A stretch of 64,000 bases of DNA from Imperialibacter sp040222815 (GTDB lineage: Bacteria > Bacteroidota > Bacteroidia > Cytophagales > Cyclobacteriaceae), in the NCBI RefSeq assembly GCF_040222815.1, contig NZ_JAVKCH010000015.1:518479-582478 (forward strand). The letters run 5' to 3'. The notes beneath the pieces were generated by a model that searched no databases, was not told where the DNA came from, and was given only the letters and a program-made list of their open reading frames with translations. Shown in pieces: positions 52,732 through 63,200 of this stretch; the first letter of the stretch is position 1; every line of letters begins with the position of its first letter. The translations under genes were made by a program, and so were the position numbers.

Positions 52732-55700
52732 ATGGTCGATTCAATCATTCGATTCAGCATACGCAATAAGCTGATCGTTGTGCTGTTTTCATTAGCCATT
52801 ATAGGCGTTGGCCTGTTTTCGCTAAGTCAAATTCCCCTCGGGGCCGTGCCTGACATCACCAACAATCAGGTGCAGGTGATAACAGTGTCACGAAACCTCG
52901 CCACCCAGGACGTGGAGCAATTCATTACGTACCCGGTAGAGCTGGAAATGGCCAACCTGCCGGGTGTGCAGGAAATCCGCTCGATTTCCAAGTTTGGGCT
53001 TTCCGTCGTCACCATTGTGTTCGACGAAGACCTGGGCACTTATTTGCCTCGTCAGCTTATTGCAGAAAAAATCAAGAAGGCCCAGGAGTCCATCCCAGCG
53101 GGTTTCGGCACTCCGGAAATGGGCCCCATTACTACCGGCCTTGGCGAAATTTACCAATATGTCCTGGATGTGAAGCCCGGTTATGAGGGCAAATATTCCA
53201 CCACAGAACTTCGCACAATTCAGGACTGGATCGTCAAACGCTATTTGTCGGGGATACCGGGCGTGGTAGAAGTAAATACCTGGGGTGGCTTTCTTAAACA
53301 ATACGAAGTCGCCGTGGATCCTACGTTGCTGAATGCAACGGGCGTTACGATCACAGAAGTATTTGACGCACTTGAAGCAAGCAACGACGTGACTGGAGGT
53401 GCCTATATAGAAAAGGCCTCCCAGAGTTACTTCATTAGAGGAGAGGGTCAGATCAAGTCTCTGGAGGAGCTTGGCAGTGTGGTGATTGGCAACAGAGATG
53501 GCATTCCCATCCTCATCAGGCAAGTTGGGGAAGTCAGGTTTGGTACCGCCGTTCGCTTTGGTGCCATTACCGCCAACGGCCAGGGAGAAAAAGTAATGGG
53601 CCAGGTGATGATGCTCAAGGGTGCCAACAGCAACCAGGTGATCAGCGCCGTGAAAGAAAGGGTGCACGAAGTCCAGGATTTGCTTCCAGAGGGCGTCTAT
53701 ATCAACCCATTTCTGGAACGAACGGAGCTGATTGACAAAACGACTGCGACCGTTGCCGAAAACCTCATCCTCGGAGCGCTGATTGTCATTTTTGTACTTG
53801 TTCTTTTGCTGGGCAACTTCCGCTCCGGAATGATCGTGGCGTCTGTTATTCCACTGAGCCTTTTGTTCGGTATCACACTTATGAACTACTTCGGTGTGTC
53901 GGCCAACCTCATGAGCCTCGGCGCCATCGACTTCGGTATCATTATCGACGGCGCAGTGATTATTGTGGAATACACTGTGCTTCAAATAACTTCCCGCTCA
54001 ACCAGCCTCCTTGCGCTCACCGACGCAGAAAAAACTGCCGAAACAAATGAAATCACTGCTAACAGCGCTTCTACGATGATGAGGTCCGCCATTTTCGGGC
54101 AAATTATTATTCTCATCGTTTTCATCCCTATTCTTTCTCTTTCAGGCATTGAAGGAAAAATGTTCAAACCTATGGCATTGTCGTTCAGCTTTGCTCTCAT
54201 AGGTGCCATGATCCTCTGTTTAACCTATGTGCCTGCCATGTCGGCCTTCTTCCTGAAGCCAAAAAAGCCGAAAGTCAAAGAAGGAGGCATTTCCAGTAGC
54301 ATCATCAACGCCTTGCAGCGTGTGTACACGCCAACAATATCATTCGCCTTGCGCTTCAAGGCTTTGGTTATTGGGATAGCCGCAGCCATGCTGATTGTCA
54401 GCATAGTTTTGTTTATGAGGCTGGGTGGCGAATTCATCCCCACGCTGGATGAAGGCGACTACGTGGTGCAGCCCATCCTTAAGCCGGGTACGTCTCTGTC
54501 CGAAACTGTCGACATCAGCACCAAGCTGGAAAGAATCCTGCTGCAGAACTTCCCGGAAGTCAGCCAGGTGATTACCAGAATAGGTGCCGCCGAAGTCCCT
54601 ACAGACCCTATGTCGATGGAAATGACGGATGTAGTTATCAGGTTGAAGCCCAAGTCAGAATGGGTTTCCGCAGCATCGAAAGATGAGCTTGCAGACAAAA
54701 TGAAGGCTGCAATGCTGGTGCTGCCGGGTATCGGTTTTGAATTCACTCAGCCCATCGAAATGCGGTTCAATGAGCTGATTACAGGTGTAAGGGCTGATGT
54801 GGCCATTAAAATCTTTGGCGAGAACCTGGATACGCTCTTCAACCTGGGAAACGGGATAAAGAACCTGGTTCAAAATGTGGAAGGTGCTGCTGACGTGAGC
54901 GTGGAGCAAATTGCCGGACTGCCGCAAATGTCGGTACGGTACGACCGAAACAAGCTGGCCTCTTATGGACTCATGGTAAAAGACGTGAACAGGGTGATCA
55001 GGATGGCCTTTGCCGGGGAGGCCGCCGGGGTTGTTTTCGAAGGAGAGAAGCGCTTCGACCTGGTGGTGAGAACGGGCGTGAAGAACAGAAAAGACATGCA
55101 GGATTTAAGCAACCTGTTTGTGTCGTTGCCAGGGGGAGGACAGGTTCCTCTGCGGGAAGTGGCCAGCATCACCTACGAAGCAGGCCCAGCGCAGATTTCG
55201 AGGGATGATACCCGCAGAAGGATTGTCGTCAGCATCAACGTGAGAAACAGAGACATGGAATCACTAGTCGAAGAAATGCAGCTCATCATTAGCCAGGGTT
55301 TGGACTTACCTGCCGGGTATCATATTACCTACGGTGGTCAGTTTGAGAACTTGCAAAATGCCAAGGAAAGGCTGACGGTGGCTGTTCCGGTGGCCCTGCT
55401 CCTTATATTCATTATGCTCTATTTTACCTTTGGGGCGGTCAGCGAAGCTTTACTTGTCTTTTCGGCCATTCCGCTGGCAGCCATTGGGGGCGTCATTGCC
55501 TTAGCCGTTCGGGACATGCCCTTCAGCATCTCCGCTGGGGTTGGGTTCATTGCCTTGTTTGGCATCGCCGTATTGAATGGTATCGTCCTCATTGAGTTTT
55601 TTAATGAACTGAAACACAAAGGCGTTGATGATATCCGGGAGCGAGTGATGACGGGCACGAAAATGAGGCTGCGACCTGTTTTACTCACCGCCTCTGCAGC

Positions 55701-57084
55701 AGCCCTTGGTTTCTTTCCCATGGCGTTCTCTGGTTCGGCCGGAGCAGAGGTGCAGCGGCCGCTGGCTACGGTCGTTATCGGTGGGCTTGTATCCGCAACC
55801 TTATTGACCTTGGTGGTGCTTCCGGTGCTTTACACACTGTTGGAAACTGGCTTTTTCAAATGGCAAGGTAAAAAAGCAGCCATGCTACTGCTGTTGTTGA
55901 GCAGTAGCCTTGCGATCAGCGCTCAAAACGCTCCATCCACCTTGACGCTTGACAAAGCCATTGAGATGGCCCTGGAAAACAACCAGGGCATTAATGCGGC
56001 ACAAACAACCTTGCAAGGTGTGGAGAAGCTGGAGAAGACTGCTTTCGACCCCGGCCCCACTCATATCTATTATGGCTATGACCAAAACAATATAGCGCCC
56101 AACGGCTTTCCGTTGAGGGTGCTCGGCGTGCAGCAGCAAATCGCCTGGCCGGGCCTCTACACTGCGTCCAAAAAAGCACTTGTTAACCAAACCGACATTG
56201 CTGCTTCCCAGCTTGATATTGCCAAAAGGCAGCTCAGCAAAGACGTCGCTATTCTCTATCTCGGCATGGCCCGATCAAAAGAGAAGTTGGAGCATTGGCA
56301 GGTGCTGGATAGCTTGTACGCTGCCATGAACCAGGTTGTGGTACGGCGAGCAGAGGTGGGTGACGCCACCAAACTCGAGCTGATACAGTCCAAATCGAAA
56401 GCCAGCGAAGTGCACGCAGCGCTGACACAGTCGCAATTGGAAATGGCACACTACCGGGAACGGCTCAAAGGCATCCTGCAAAGTGAAGACGCAATCGTAC
56501 TCCCCGCCAGTGCTCTCAGCCGCACCGATATTCTGGCAAAAAACGCTAGCCTTGAGGCTTCCCAGAACGATCCGAAGTATCAGGAGCTGGTAAAAAAAGA
56601 AGCCAGCAGCCAGTCACTTAAAAAAGTAGAAGAATCAAGGCTGGCACCTACCTTTCAGGCACAGTATTTCAAAGGCTTTGGGCAGGGGGAAAACGCTGCC
56701 AATTTTGATGGCTACCAATTTGGGATTGGCATTCCATTGCTGGGGCTGTCACAAGTGAGGCGAGTGCAGGCCAGTAAGCTGTATGCGGAGGCCGCAGGCG
56801 AGCAGCTAGACAACTACGAGCGGCGAAGAGAGGCCGAATGGGCGGGATTGCAGGCCAACCGGCTAAAGTTTGAGGAAATGGTTGCCTATTACCAAACTGA
56901 GGGGCTGAAAATGGCCGAAGAGCTTATATCAGTGGCCAACAGGTCATACACCGCAGGGGAAATAGACTTATACCAATTGCTGTTGAATTTCGAAACTGCC
57001 AGGCAAATCAGGCTAAGCTACATCGACCAACTGCATCAGCTAAAGCTGGCAGAAGTCAACGTTGCTTTCTTTTTAATCGATTAA
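52732..57084 (+). CDS. cusA: Heavy-metal RND pump CusA/CzcA fused to TolC-like outer-membrane domain
   Basis: This 1450-residue fusion exports heavy metal cations. Residues 1 to about 1043 are a CusA/CzcA-type RND pump: RFSIRNKLIVVLFSLAIIGV opening, IPLGAVPDITNNQVQVITVS, the proton-relay helix near residue 400 with DFGIIIDGAVIIVE, and VPTDPMSMEMTDVVIRLKPK, which is closer to the Czc than the Cus version. From about 1065 comes a TolC-like domain (LTLDKAIEMALENNQGINAA, and late AEVGDATKLELIQSKSKASE). Between them is KKAAMLLLLLSSSLAISAQ, which looks like a signal peptide and may thread the TolC part across the membrane or be cut. The adaptor CusB follows. The metal cannot be named from sequence. 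Confidence 0.92.
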   Translation: MVDSIIRFSIRNKLIVVLFSLAIIGVGLFSLSQIPLGAVPDITNNQVQVITVSRNLATQDVEQFITYPVELEMANLPGVQEIRSISKFGLSVVTIVFDEDLGTYLPRQLIAEKIKKAQESIPAGFGTPEMGPITTGLGEIYQYVLDVKPGYEGKYSTTELRTIQDWIVKRYLSGIPGVVEVNTWGGFLKQYEVAVDPTLLNATGVTITEVFDALEASNDVTGGAYIEKASQSYFIRGEGQIKSLEELGSVVIGNRDGIPILIRQVGEVRFGTAVRFGAITANGQGEKVMGQVMMLKGANSNQVISAVKERVHEVQDLLPEGVYINPFLERTELIDKTTATVAENLILGALIVIFVLVLLLGNFRSGMIVASVIPLSLLFGITLMNYFGVSANLMSLGAIDFGIIIDGAVIIVEYTVLQITSRSTSLLALTDAEKTAETNEITANSASTMMRSAIFGQIIILIVFIPILSLSGIEGKMFKPMALSFSFALIGAMILCLTYVPAMSAFFLKPKKPKVKEGGISSSIINALQRVYTPTISFALRFKALVIGIAAAMLIVSIVLFMRLGGEFIPTLDEGDYVVQPILKPGTSLSETVDISTKLERILLQNFPEVSQVITRIGAAEVPTDPMSMEMTDVVIRLKPKSEWVSAASKDELADKMKAAMLVLPGIGFEFTQPIEMRFNELITGVRADVAIKIFGENLDTLFNLGNGIKNLVQNVEGAADVSVEQIAGLPQMSVRYDRNKLASYGLMVKDVNRVIRMAFAGEAAGVVFEGEKRFDLVVRTGVKNRKDMQDLSNLFVSLPGGGQVPLREVASITYEAGPAQISRDDTRRRIVVSINVRNRDMESLVEEMQLIISQGLDLPAGYHITYGGQFENLQNAKERLTVAVPVALLLIFIMLYFTFGAVSEALLVFSAIPLAAIGGVIALAVRDMPFSISAGVGFIALFGIAVLNGIVLIEFFNELKHKGVDDIRERVMTGTKMRLRPVLLTASAAALGFFPMAFSGSAGAEVQRPLATVVIGGLVSATLLTLVVLPVLYTLLETGFFKWQGKKAAMLLLLLSSSLAISAQNAPSTLTLDKAIEMALENNQGINAAQTTLQGVEKLEKTAFDPGPTHIYYGYDQNNIAPNGFPLRVLGVQQQIAWPGLYTASKKALVNQTDIAASQLDIAKRQLSKDVAILYLGMARSKEKLEHWQVLDSLYAAMNQVVVRRAEVGDATKLELIQSKSKASEVHAALTQSQLEMAHYRERLKGILQSEDAIVLPASALSRTDILAKNASLEASQNDPKYQELVKKEASSQSLKKVEESRLAPTFQAQYFKGFGQGENAANFDGYQFGIGIPLLGLSQVRRVQASKLYAEAAGEQLDNYERRREAEWAGLQANRLKFEEMVAYYQTEGLKMAEELISVANRSYTAGEIDLYQLLLNFETARQIRLSYIDQLHQLKLAEVNVAFFLID

Positions 57085-57216
57085 TCTAAAAACATGAAAT
57101 AGCCACAAGGAGCCCCATACCCATCGGAATGAAGAAGTCGGTCGAAAGTCGAAATATTCATTCTTTAATGGTAGAAGCTATTCCATGTGGCCGCTGCAAA
57201 AACAAACTACACACAC

Positions 57217-58368
57217 ATGAAAACTTATCAATTATATATTTTAGGTCTTGCACTTCTGGCTGCTCTCCAGGGTTGCACCAACCAGGCAGAGCCGCTTGCT
57301 GAGAGTCAGGAAGCCCAAAAAACTGCTGACGGCCTGACACTGTCGGCCCAGCAGATTGGAAAAATCGGTCTCCAGTCCAAAACAATAGAGCAGCGAACGA
57401 TCACAACATCTGTATCTGCAAATGGCTTGCTCGATGTTCCAACACAGCACATGGCTTCGGTTACCACGTTTTTGCGTAGCTATGTAAAATCAGCCGACAA
57501 ACACATTGGTGAAAAAGTAAAAAAAGGAGAAGTGCTGGCCGTTATGGAAGGGCCGGAATTCGTTGATCTGCAACAGCAGTATCTTGAGCACAGGAGCCAA
57601 CTGGCAGTGCTAAAGTCCGAGTTTGAAAGACAAAGCAACCTGGCGGCTGACTCTATTACATCAAAGAAGAGTCTGCAACTCGCTCAGGCGGTGTATGAAC
57701 AAACGGCCTCCTCAGTTGAAGCATTGCAACAAAAACTCAGCTTTCTGCATGTAAACATGGCCACGCTCGACAAAGGGACTATTGCCAGGTCCTTCACCAT
57801 CCGGGCGCCGATGGATGGCTACCTGACAGAAGTATCCGCAAGAATCGGGAGCTACATAACGCCCGGGCAATCCCTTATGGAAATAGTGGACCTCACTCAC
57901 ATACATGCCGAGCTCAGCGTTTATGAATCGGAGGCAATGAATGTAAAAGAGGGACAAAAAATGGAGATCATGCTGCCGTCGATGCCTGGCAAGGTGCTGG
58001 AAGCTGATATCTACCTGATCGACAAGGCATTCGACGACATCACCAGGGCGGTCAAAGTGCATGGCCACTTCGAAGAGGAGAATATCCCTTTCATCATGGG
58101 CATGTACGTGGAAGGGAAAATTATAACAGGTGAAGCCACCGGCTATGCAGTGCCGGCCATAGCAGCTGTGTTTGCTGACAACAACAGGTACGTGTTCCTG
58201 GAAAAAGCCTCTGGTGATGGCGCTGTGTTTATGGCTATCGACGTTACCGAAGCGGCTGAAATGGATGGGTGGATTTTACTTCCCGAAGGTAAAATACCCG
58301 AAGGCTTTGACAAGGTGGTAACGAAAGGCGCTGGTTACTTACTTGCCCAGTGGATGATGGCCGAGTAA
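57217..58368 (+). CDS. cusB: RND efflux periplasmic adaptor (CusB type), lipoprotein
   Basis: This 383-residue protein joins the RND pump to its outer-membrane channel. The start at 57217 (MKTYQLYILGLALLAALQGC) is ten codons after another in-frame ATG and gives a proper lipoprotein signal with Cys20. The body has the lipoyl and coiled-coil parts (KHIGEKVKKGEVLAVMEGPE, YLEHRSQLAVLKSEFERQSN) and the barrel domain (FTIRAPMDGYLTEVSARIGS, ITPGQSLMEIVDLTHIHAEL). It lies 132 bases downstream of the pump gene. A strong hairpin ends the operon. Confidence 0.9.
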   Translation: MKTYQLYILGLALLAALQGCTNQAEPLAESQEAQKTADGLTLSAQQIGKIGLQSKTIEQRTITTSVSANGLLDVPTQHMASVTTFLRSYVKSADKHIGEKVKKGEVLAVMEGPEFVDLQQQYLEHRSQLAVLKSEFERQSNLAADSITSKKSLQLAQAVYEQTASSVEALQQKLSFLHVNMATLDKGTIARSFTIRAPMDGYLTEVSARIGSYITPGQSLMEIVDLTHIHAELSVYESEAMNVKEGQKMEIMLPSMPGKVLEADIYLIDKAFDDITRAVKVHGHFEEENIPFIMGMYVEGKIITGEATGYAVPAIAAVFADNNRYVFLEKASGDGAVFMAIDVTEAAEMDGWILLPEGKIPEGFDKVVTKGAGYLLAQWMMAE

Positions 58369-58376
58369 AAAAAACT

Positions 58377-58435
58377 TTCAATATTTTTCTCCGAGTCTAC
58401 ACACTTTATTTTCTGACTTGGAGAAAAATATTGAA
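58377..58435. terminator. Long bidirectional hairpin after cusB
   Basis: The 21-base arms at 58377-58397 and 58415-58435 pair fully except for one G-U pair, with a 17-base loop. Left arm begins TTCAATATTTTTCTCC and the right arm ends GGAGAAAAATATTGAA. It separates cusB from the convergent aminopeptidase gene, whose stop lies 4 bases away, and may end both. Confidence 0.78.
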
Positions 58436-58439
58436 GAAA

Positions 58440-60056
58440 TTATTTCTTCAAATCAGGTAATTTATAATTAGAGAAAATACTCTCTTCCGCCATCAACTTT
58501 TCTATCTCATCAGGTGTCCTTGGAGCACGGGTACTCAGCAGCTCGTAACCATCTTTTGTGATCAAAATATCGTCTTCAATCCGCACGGCAATCCCCCACC
58601 ACTTTTTGTCACAAGGACTACCCTCCGGAATGTAGATTCCGGGCTCAACAGTTAGCACCATATTTTCCTTGAACTCCTGGTAGTTCCCCCTGTCGTGCAC
58701 ATCCAACCCAATGTGGTGCGACACCCCATGAGGAAAGTAATTGTGCGGTGTATCCGCCGACTCAATAATGCCAAGCTCAGCTAGCCCCTGGTTGATCACT
58801 TGCCTGCAAACGAGGGTATTGTCTGATATCTTATTGCCTGGCTTAGACCTGGCAAAAGCTGCCTCCTGTGCCTTCAACACCAATTCGTAGATGGCCCTCT
58901 GCTCTTTTGTAAACTTACCGCTGCCCGGAATAGTGCGGGTAATGTCGGCTGTGTAACCCCGGTACTGCGCCCCAAGATCCATCAGCACCAAATCGCTCTT
59001 GATGTCCATCTTGTTGTTGCTGATATAGTGAAGTGTGCAGCCATTGTTGCCTGCCCCAACAATCGACGGATAACCCAGGTCTTCAGCGCCATATTTCTTG
59101 AAAACGAACTCGTGGATACCCTGTACCTCCGATTCCGACATGCCTGGGCGCATGGCCTTGTACACTTCTGCCTGCGCCACGCAACTCACGTCGACAGCCA
59201 TCCTCAGCAAAGCGACCTCTTCGTCGGTCTTCACTTCTCTTAAATCGGTTAAGTACTTCCCCAACGAAGTACCGTCCAGCTTGTGTTTCGGCTCAGGCAG
59301 CTTCTCAATCATCAGCTTCCTCTGCTCGGGCGACTTTGCTTCCAAAACAGCCCTGATTTGCTCATTTGAAGCAAAATCTGGAAAGCTATTCACCAGCTGT
59401 CTCAAAATCTGGGCCGCCTGCGGGTTCTTCAGAAACTCCTCCGACTTGATATAGTCGTACATTTTGTATTTATCGGCATTGAAGTCGACCGGGTAATCAA
59501 CCTTGTTTTTGAACTGCAGCAGAAGGCTGTAAAGATCGGCCTCATCACCAGTGGCGTCCCTCACATCGGAGGGTAAATTGAGGAACAGAATCTTGTCAAA
59601 CACGGAGAAGTTCATGTTGAAATTTTTGAACTCGGTAGCGTCGTAGGCCGCCTCAAAGCCAAGCTCATTCTTAGCTCCTTCCACTCCCAATCTGGCGCCG
59701 TTGTACATCTCCTTTCGGGCCTGTCTTTGTTGTGTAAACAACACTTCAGAGAATGTATTTCCCTGTACATTTTTCTGTTTTTCTTTAAAAATAAGCACCA
59801 CTGAATGTGGCTCCTGGTATCCAGTTAAATAGTAAAAATCAGGATCCTGGTGATAAACATACTCCACATCGTTGGCCCGATTTCGAACGGGGTTGGCAAA
59901 CATGACGGCCACTGAATTTGGTGGCATCTTTTTACGAAGCGCCTGCCGGCGTTCTTTGTGAAAATCCTTGCCAAGGTAGTCGGTGGGGTATTGGGCCAGC
60001 AGCCGGCCTGAGGAAATGGCCAGGAAGAAAAACAGGTAAACCGAAAGTTTTTTCAT
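58440..60056 (-). CDS. Secreted Xaa-Pro aminopeptidase (aminopeptidase P, M24)
   Basis: This 538-residue metallopeptidase removes an N-terminal residue before proline. The start at 60056 (MKKLSVYLFFFLAISSGRLL) gives a signal peptide ending in LLAQ; a longer frame nine codons upstream lacks it. An AMP_N domain comes first (FHKERRQALRKKMPPNSVAV), then the M24 domain with metal ligands: DLVLMDLGAQYRGYTADITR, GVSHHIGLDVHD, ENMVLTVEPGIYIPE and VRIEDDILITKDG. Location in the periplasm or outside the cell is inferred from the signal. It is a single-gene unit. Confidence 0.93.
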   Translation of the reverse strand: MKKLSVYLFFFLAISSGRLLAQYPTDYLGKDFHKERRQALRKKMPPNSVAVMFANPVRNRANDVEYVYHQDPDFYYLTGYQEPHSVVLIFKEKQKNVQGNTFSEVLFTQQRQARKEMYNGARLGVEGAKNELGFEAAYDATEFKNFNMNFSVFDKILFLNLPSDVRDATGDEADLYSLLLQFKNKVDYPVDFNADKYKMYDYIKSEEFLKNPQAAQILRQLVNSFPDFASNEQIRAVLEAKSPEQRKLMIEKLPEPKHKLDGTSLGKYLTDLREVKTDEEVALLRMAVDVSCVAQAEVYKAMRPGMSESEVQGIHEFVFKKYGAEDLGYPSIVGAGNNGCTLHYISNNKMDIKSDLVLMDLGAQYRGYTADITRTIPGSGKFTKEQRAIYELVLKAQEAAFARSKPGNKISDNTLVCRQVINQGLAELGIIESADTPHNYFPHGVSHHIGLDVHDRGNYQEFKENMVLTVEPGIYIPEGSPCDKKWWGIAVRIEDDILITKDGYELLSTRAPRTPDEIEKLMAEESIFSNYKLPDLKK

Positions 60057-60226
60057 GGAGTCAAGTTTTAGAAGGAAGCACAAAGTAAGCAGAGGATTGA
60101 TGTGGTGAAATGAATATTTGAGGAGTCGCCGAAAATTGTGATGGAGGCTTTATGTTACGATGGAAAGAATCTCTTGTAATCTTTGGGCTTAATATTTATA
60201 CTGCATCTTCTTCTGCCTAAACAATT

Positions 60227-63200
60227 ATGAGAGATACCCTATTTTACGCCCTCAAAGACAGCATAACTAAAATATTTGTATTTGTCTTCTTGATTATAAT
60301 GCATTTTTCAGAAAGTCTTGCTCAACCGGAGATTGTTCGGGTGCCGATTGAAAACGAGGGAACCGGGGATCAGAATATGGCGACAATTAGCGAATTAAAT
60401 GGCAAAATATATTTCAGCAGCAACGAAAGAGACATTTATGAATACGAGTTAGGTTCCGCTCCTAGAAAGATCGAACCATTTAACCCATCTGGTTTCAAAA
60501 CTTTCATCTACGAAGTGGCTCCAGTAAATGGTAAACTGTTGATTAATTCCTTTGGATTTAGCGACTATGGAAGGGAACCTGCTATGGTCGACCCCGAAAC
60601 AGGGGAAGCGTCCTTGTTAAAAGATGTCACCCCCGGCTCAGGGTCTACCTCGCTTCAATTTTTTTACGGCAATGGCAAAGTGGGATATTTTGGAAGCTAT
60701 GGCCCTGAAAACGACTACATTTGGGGTACCAATGGGACAGTTGAAGGCACTTTTAAGATCATTGAGGAGCCTTATTTCGGCTGGATATCCTATCTCGCCT
60801 TTAAAGACCAAACAATTATAAAATCGGCAGCTGGCCTGTGGATATCGGATGGCACTATGGGAGGAACGGAAAAGCTAGCAAATATCGGATTTTCTTTTTC
60901 CGAAAAGGAACCATTGGCTGTCACCAGTAACTTCTTCTATTTTGTCGACCCTTCGCCAGACAAGAATCAAATTTGGAGATCCGACGGAAGTCCCGAGGGA
61001 ACAGAATTAATCGTTGACCTGGGAAGTCAACTCCAAAAAACATCTATCGGAGTAATTGATGACATGCTCATCTATTCAGTTGTTGAAGGTGGGCATACCG
61101 TAATAAGGCGGTTTGTCGACTCCGAAAAAATATCAATAGATGTAATTATGATTCCTGAGGCTTCTTTTGATCTGATATCTGACAATCATATCGCCTACCT
61201 TTTTACTAACAATGTTAATGTTTGGAAGCTCGAGCCAAGTCTGGTATCTGCTTCAAAAATTTTTAGTTTTGAAGCACAAAGCCCTTATCCAAACATTGCA
61301 AGCTATTCGTTCATCAATGGCAAGATGTTATTTGGCATTAATACATTCAATTACGGAAGAGAGTATTGGGTTACCGATGGGAGTGAGCAGGGTACACATA
61401 TATTGTCGGACATATACCCAGGTCCAACTTCAGGGTTCTATGGTAATGCAGTTTATTCGCCCTCCTTTGATAAGGTCTTTTTCTATGCACGGGATCAAAG
61501 CCATGGAATAGAAATCTGGACTACCGATGGCTCAACGAACGGCACTTCAATTGTAGCAGACCTTGTCACTTCGCCAAGCAGCCTTAGTATAAGCAAACTT
61601 GCCAAGACGATCAATTACTTGTATTTAGTGACCAATGTCAACAGCGACGAACCAAACCTTTTTCAATTGCAAAAAGGCGGATCTATTCTTCAAAATATAT
61701 TGGATCTGGAACCTGCCTACTCGGTTACAAACTACGAAATATCTGCGCTTGACAACTTACTGTTTTTTCACGCACATGGCTTAAACGACGGATATCAGTC
61801 ACAGTCTTTAGCAGTGTATGATGAAAATAGCCTGAAGTTTCCCTACGAGCAAGACTACCTTTTCCCGGGAGGTTTTGCTCAAGCCAATGGCAAGCTTTTT
61901 TTTACGGCACAGGGTTCTAATGGTGAAGATTTTTGGGTGGCCGAGGGAAAAGACAAATCAGAAATTTACCCAATCAAAGACATAGCTCCAGATGGTAGCA
62001 GGGCAATTTCTTCCATTTTTGAGATGCAAGTTGAATACTTTAATGGCCAGTATTTTTTTGCAGCCAACAACCAGGTTCATGGGAACGAGCTTTGGGTGAG
62101 CGATCTTACCGAGCCGGGGACTTATCTTTTTTCTGATTTAAATGTCGGGAGTTCCGATTCAAATCCAGCCAATTTTTTTGCCCACGAAAGTAAGTTATTT
62201 TTTTCGGCGACAGTTGGAGCCATTACGTACTTGTTTGTCTCTGGGGGCTTGCCAAGCAATACTGTAGCAATTCAGCAAATGAAGGCAAGGAAATTTTTTG
62301 TAGTGGGTGCTGATTTGTATGTAGTATCGGAGGATACAAACTACAATTTTAGTCTATGGAAGACGGACGGGACGGCCTCAGGAACGTCCTATGTCATGAA
62401 TTTAGGAACAAATAGTAGACTGATTCCAGCTATTCAAACAGAAAATGGATTACTTTTCTCAGGTATCTCAGCCGGAACCTCTTCCACTAAGACCTTCTTT
62501 TTAAATCTCTCAGGTGAAATTTCAATAGCTAACGAAAGCCAGAATCTTCTTCAATACGGAGCCGTTAGCAAAGGAAGTTACATTTATTACATCCTAAATA
62601 GTCAATTAAGGTATACAGATGGCAGTTCATCATTTGATAAAAAAATTCTCGACACATACACTGCCGACCACACACTGGCCGATTACTTTACCAACAATCA
62701 TCAAGTATTTGGAGAAGACTTAGTGTTCAGCGGTTACGATGGGCTATTTAATAGTCTTTGGAAGGTTCCAATTTTTGCTCCGGACATCTACATATCCTAC
62801 AACTTCGATCCATTATCCGCAGGTCAAATCCTGGACTTTGGCGCCATTCCATATACCACTGAGTCAACTGCGAAAACCCTCACCATCACCAACAACGGCT
62901 ACGTAGACTGGGAATTTCCTGAAGGGTATAGTCTGCAAGTGTCTGGCGAAGCCGCCAATGACTTTGTTATCAGCAATCCCGTGTTCCCCGCTGTGCTGCG
63001 GCCTGGCGAATCATTTGATATTGATGTAAAGTTTGTGCCCACTGACGGTGGGGTGAGAGAAGCCTATATCGATTTGCAATCTACTGATGAATTGCTTTCC
63101 TCGATCCAAATCAACCTTACTGGCAAAGGCACGGATTTTCCTCAGAGTATCCAATTCGTCTTCGGATCAGACATGCCTTTTCGGGAAGCGCCTTTTGAAT

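Noticed and set aside
52888..53985. 365-codon frame on the minus strand
   Set aside because: It lies wholly inside the RND pump gene, is rich in His and Asn as expected of an antisense shadow, and has no signal or domain.
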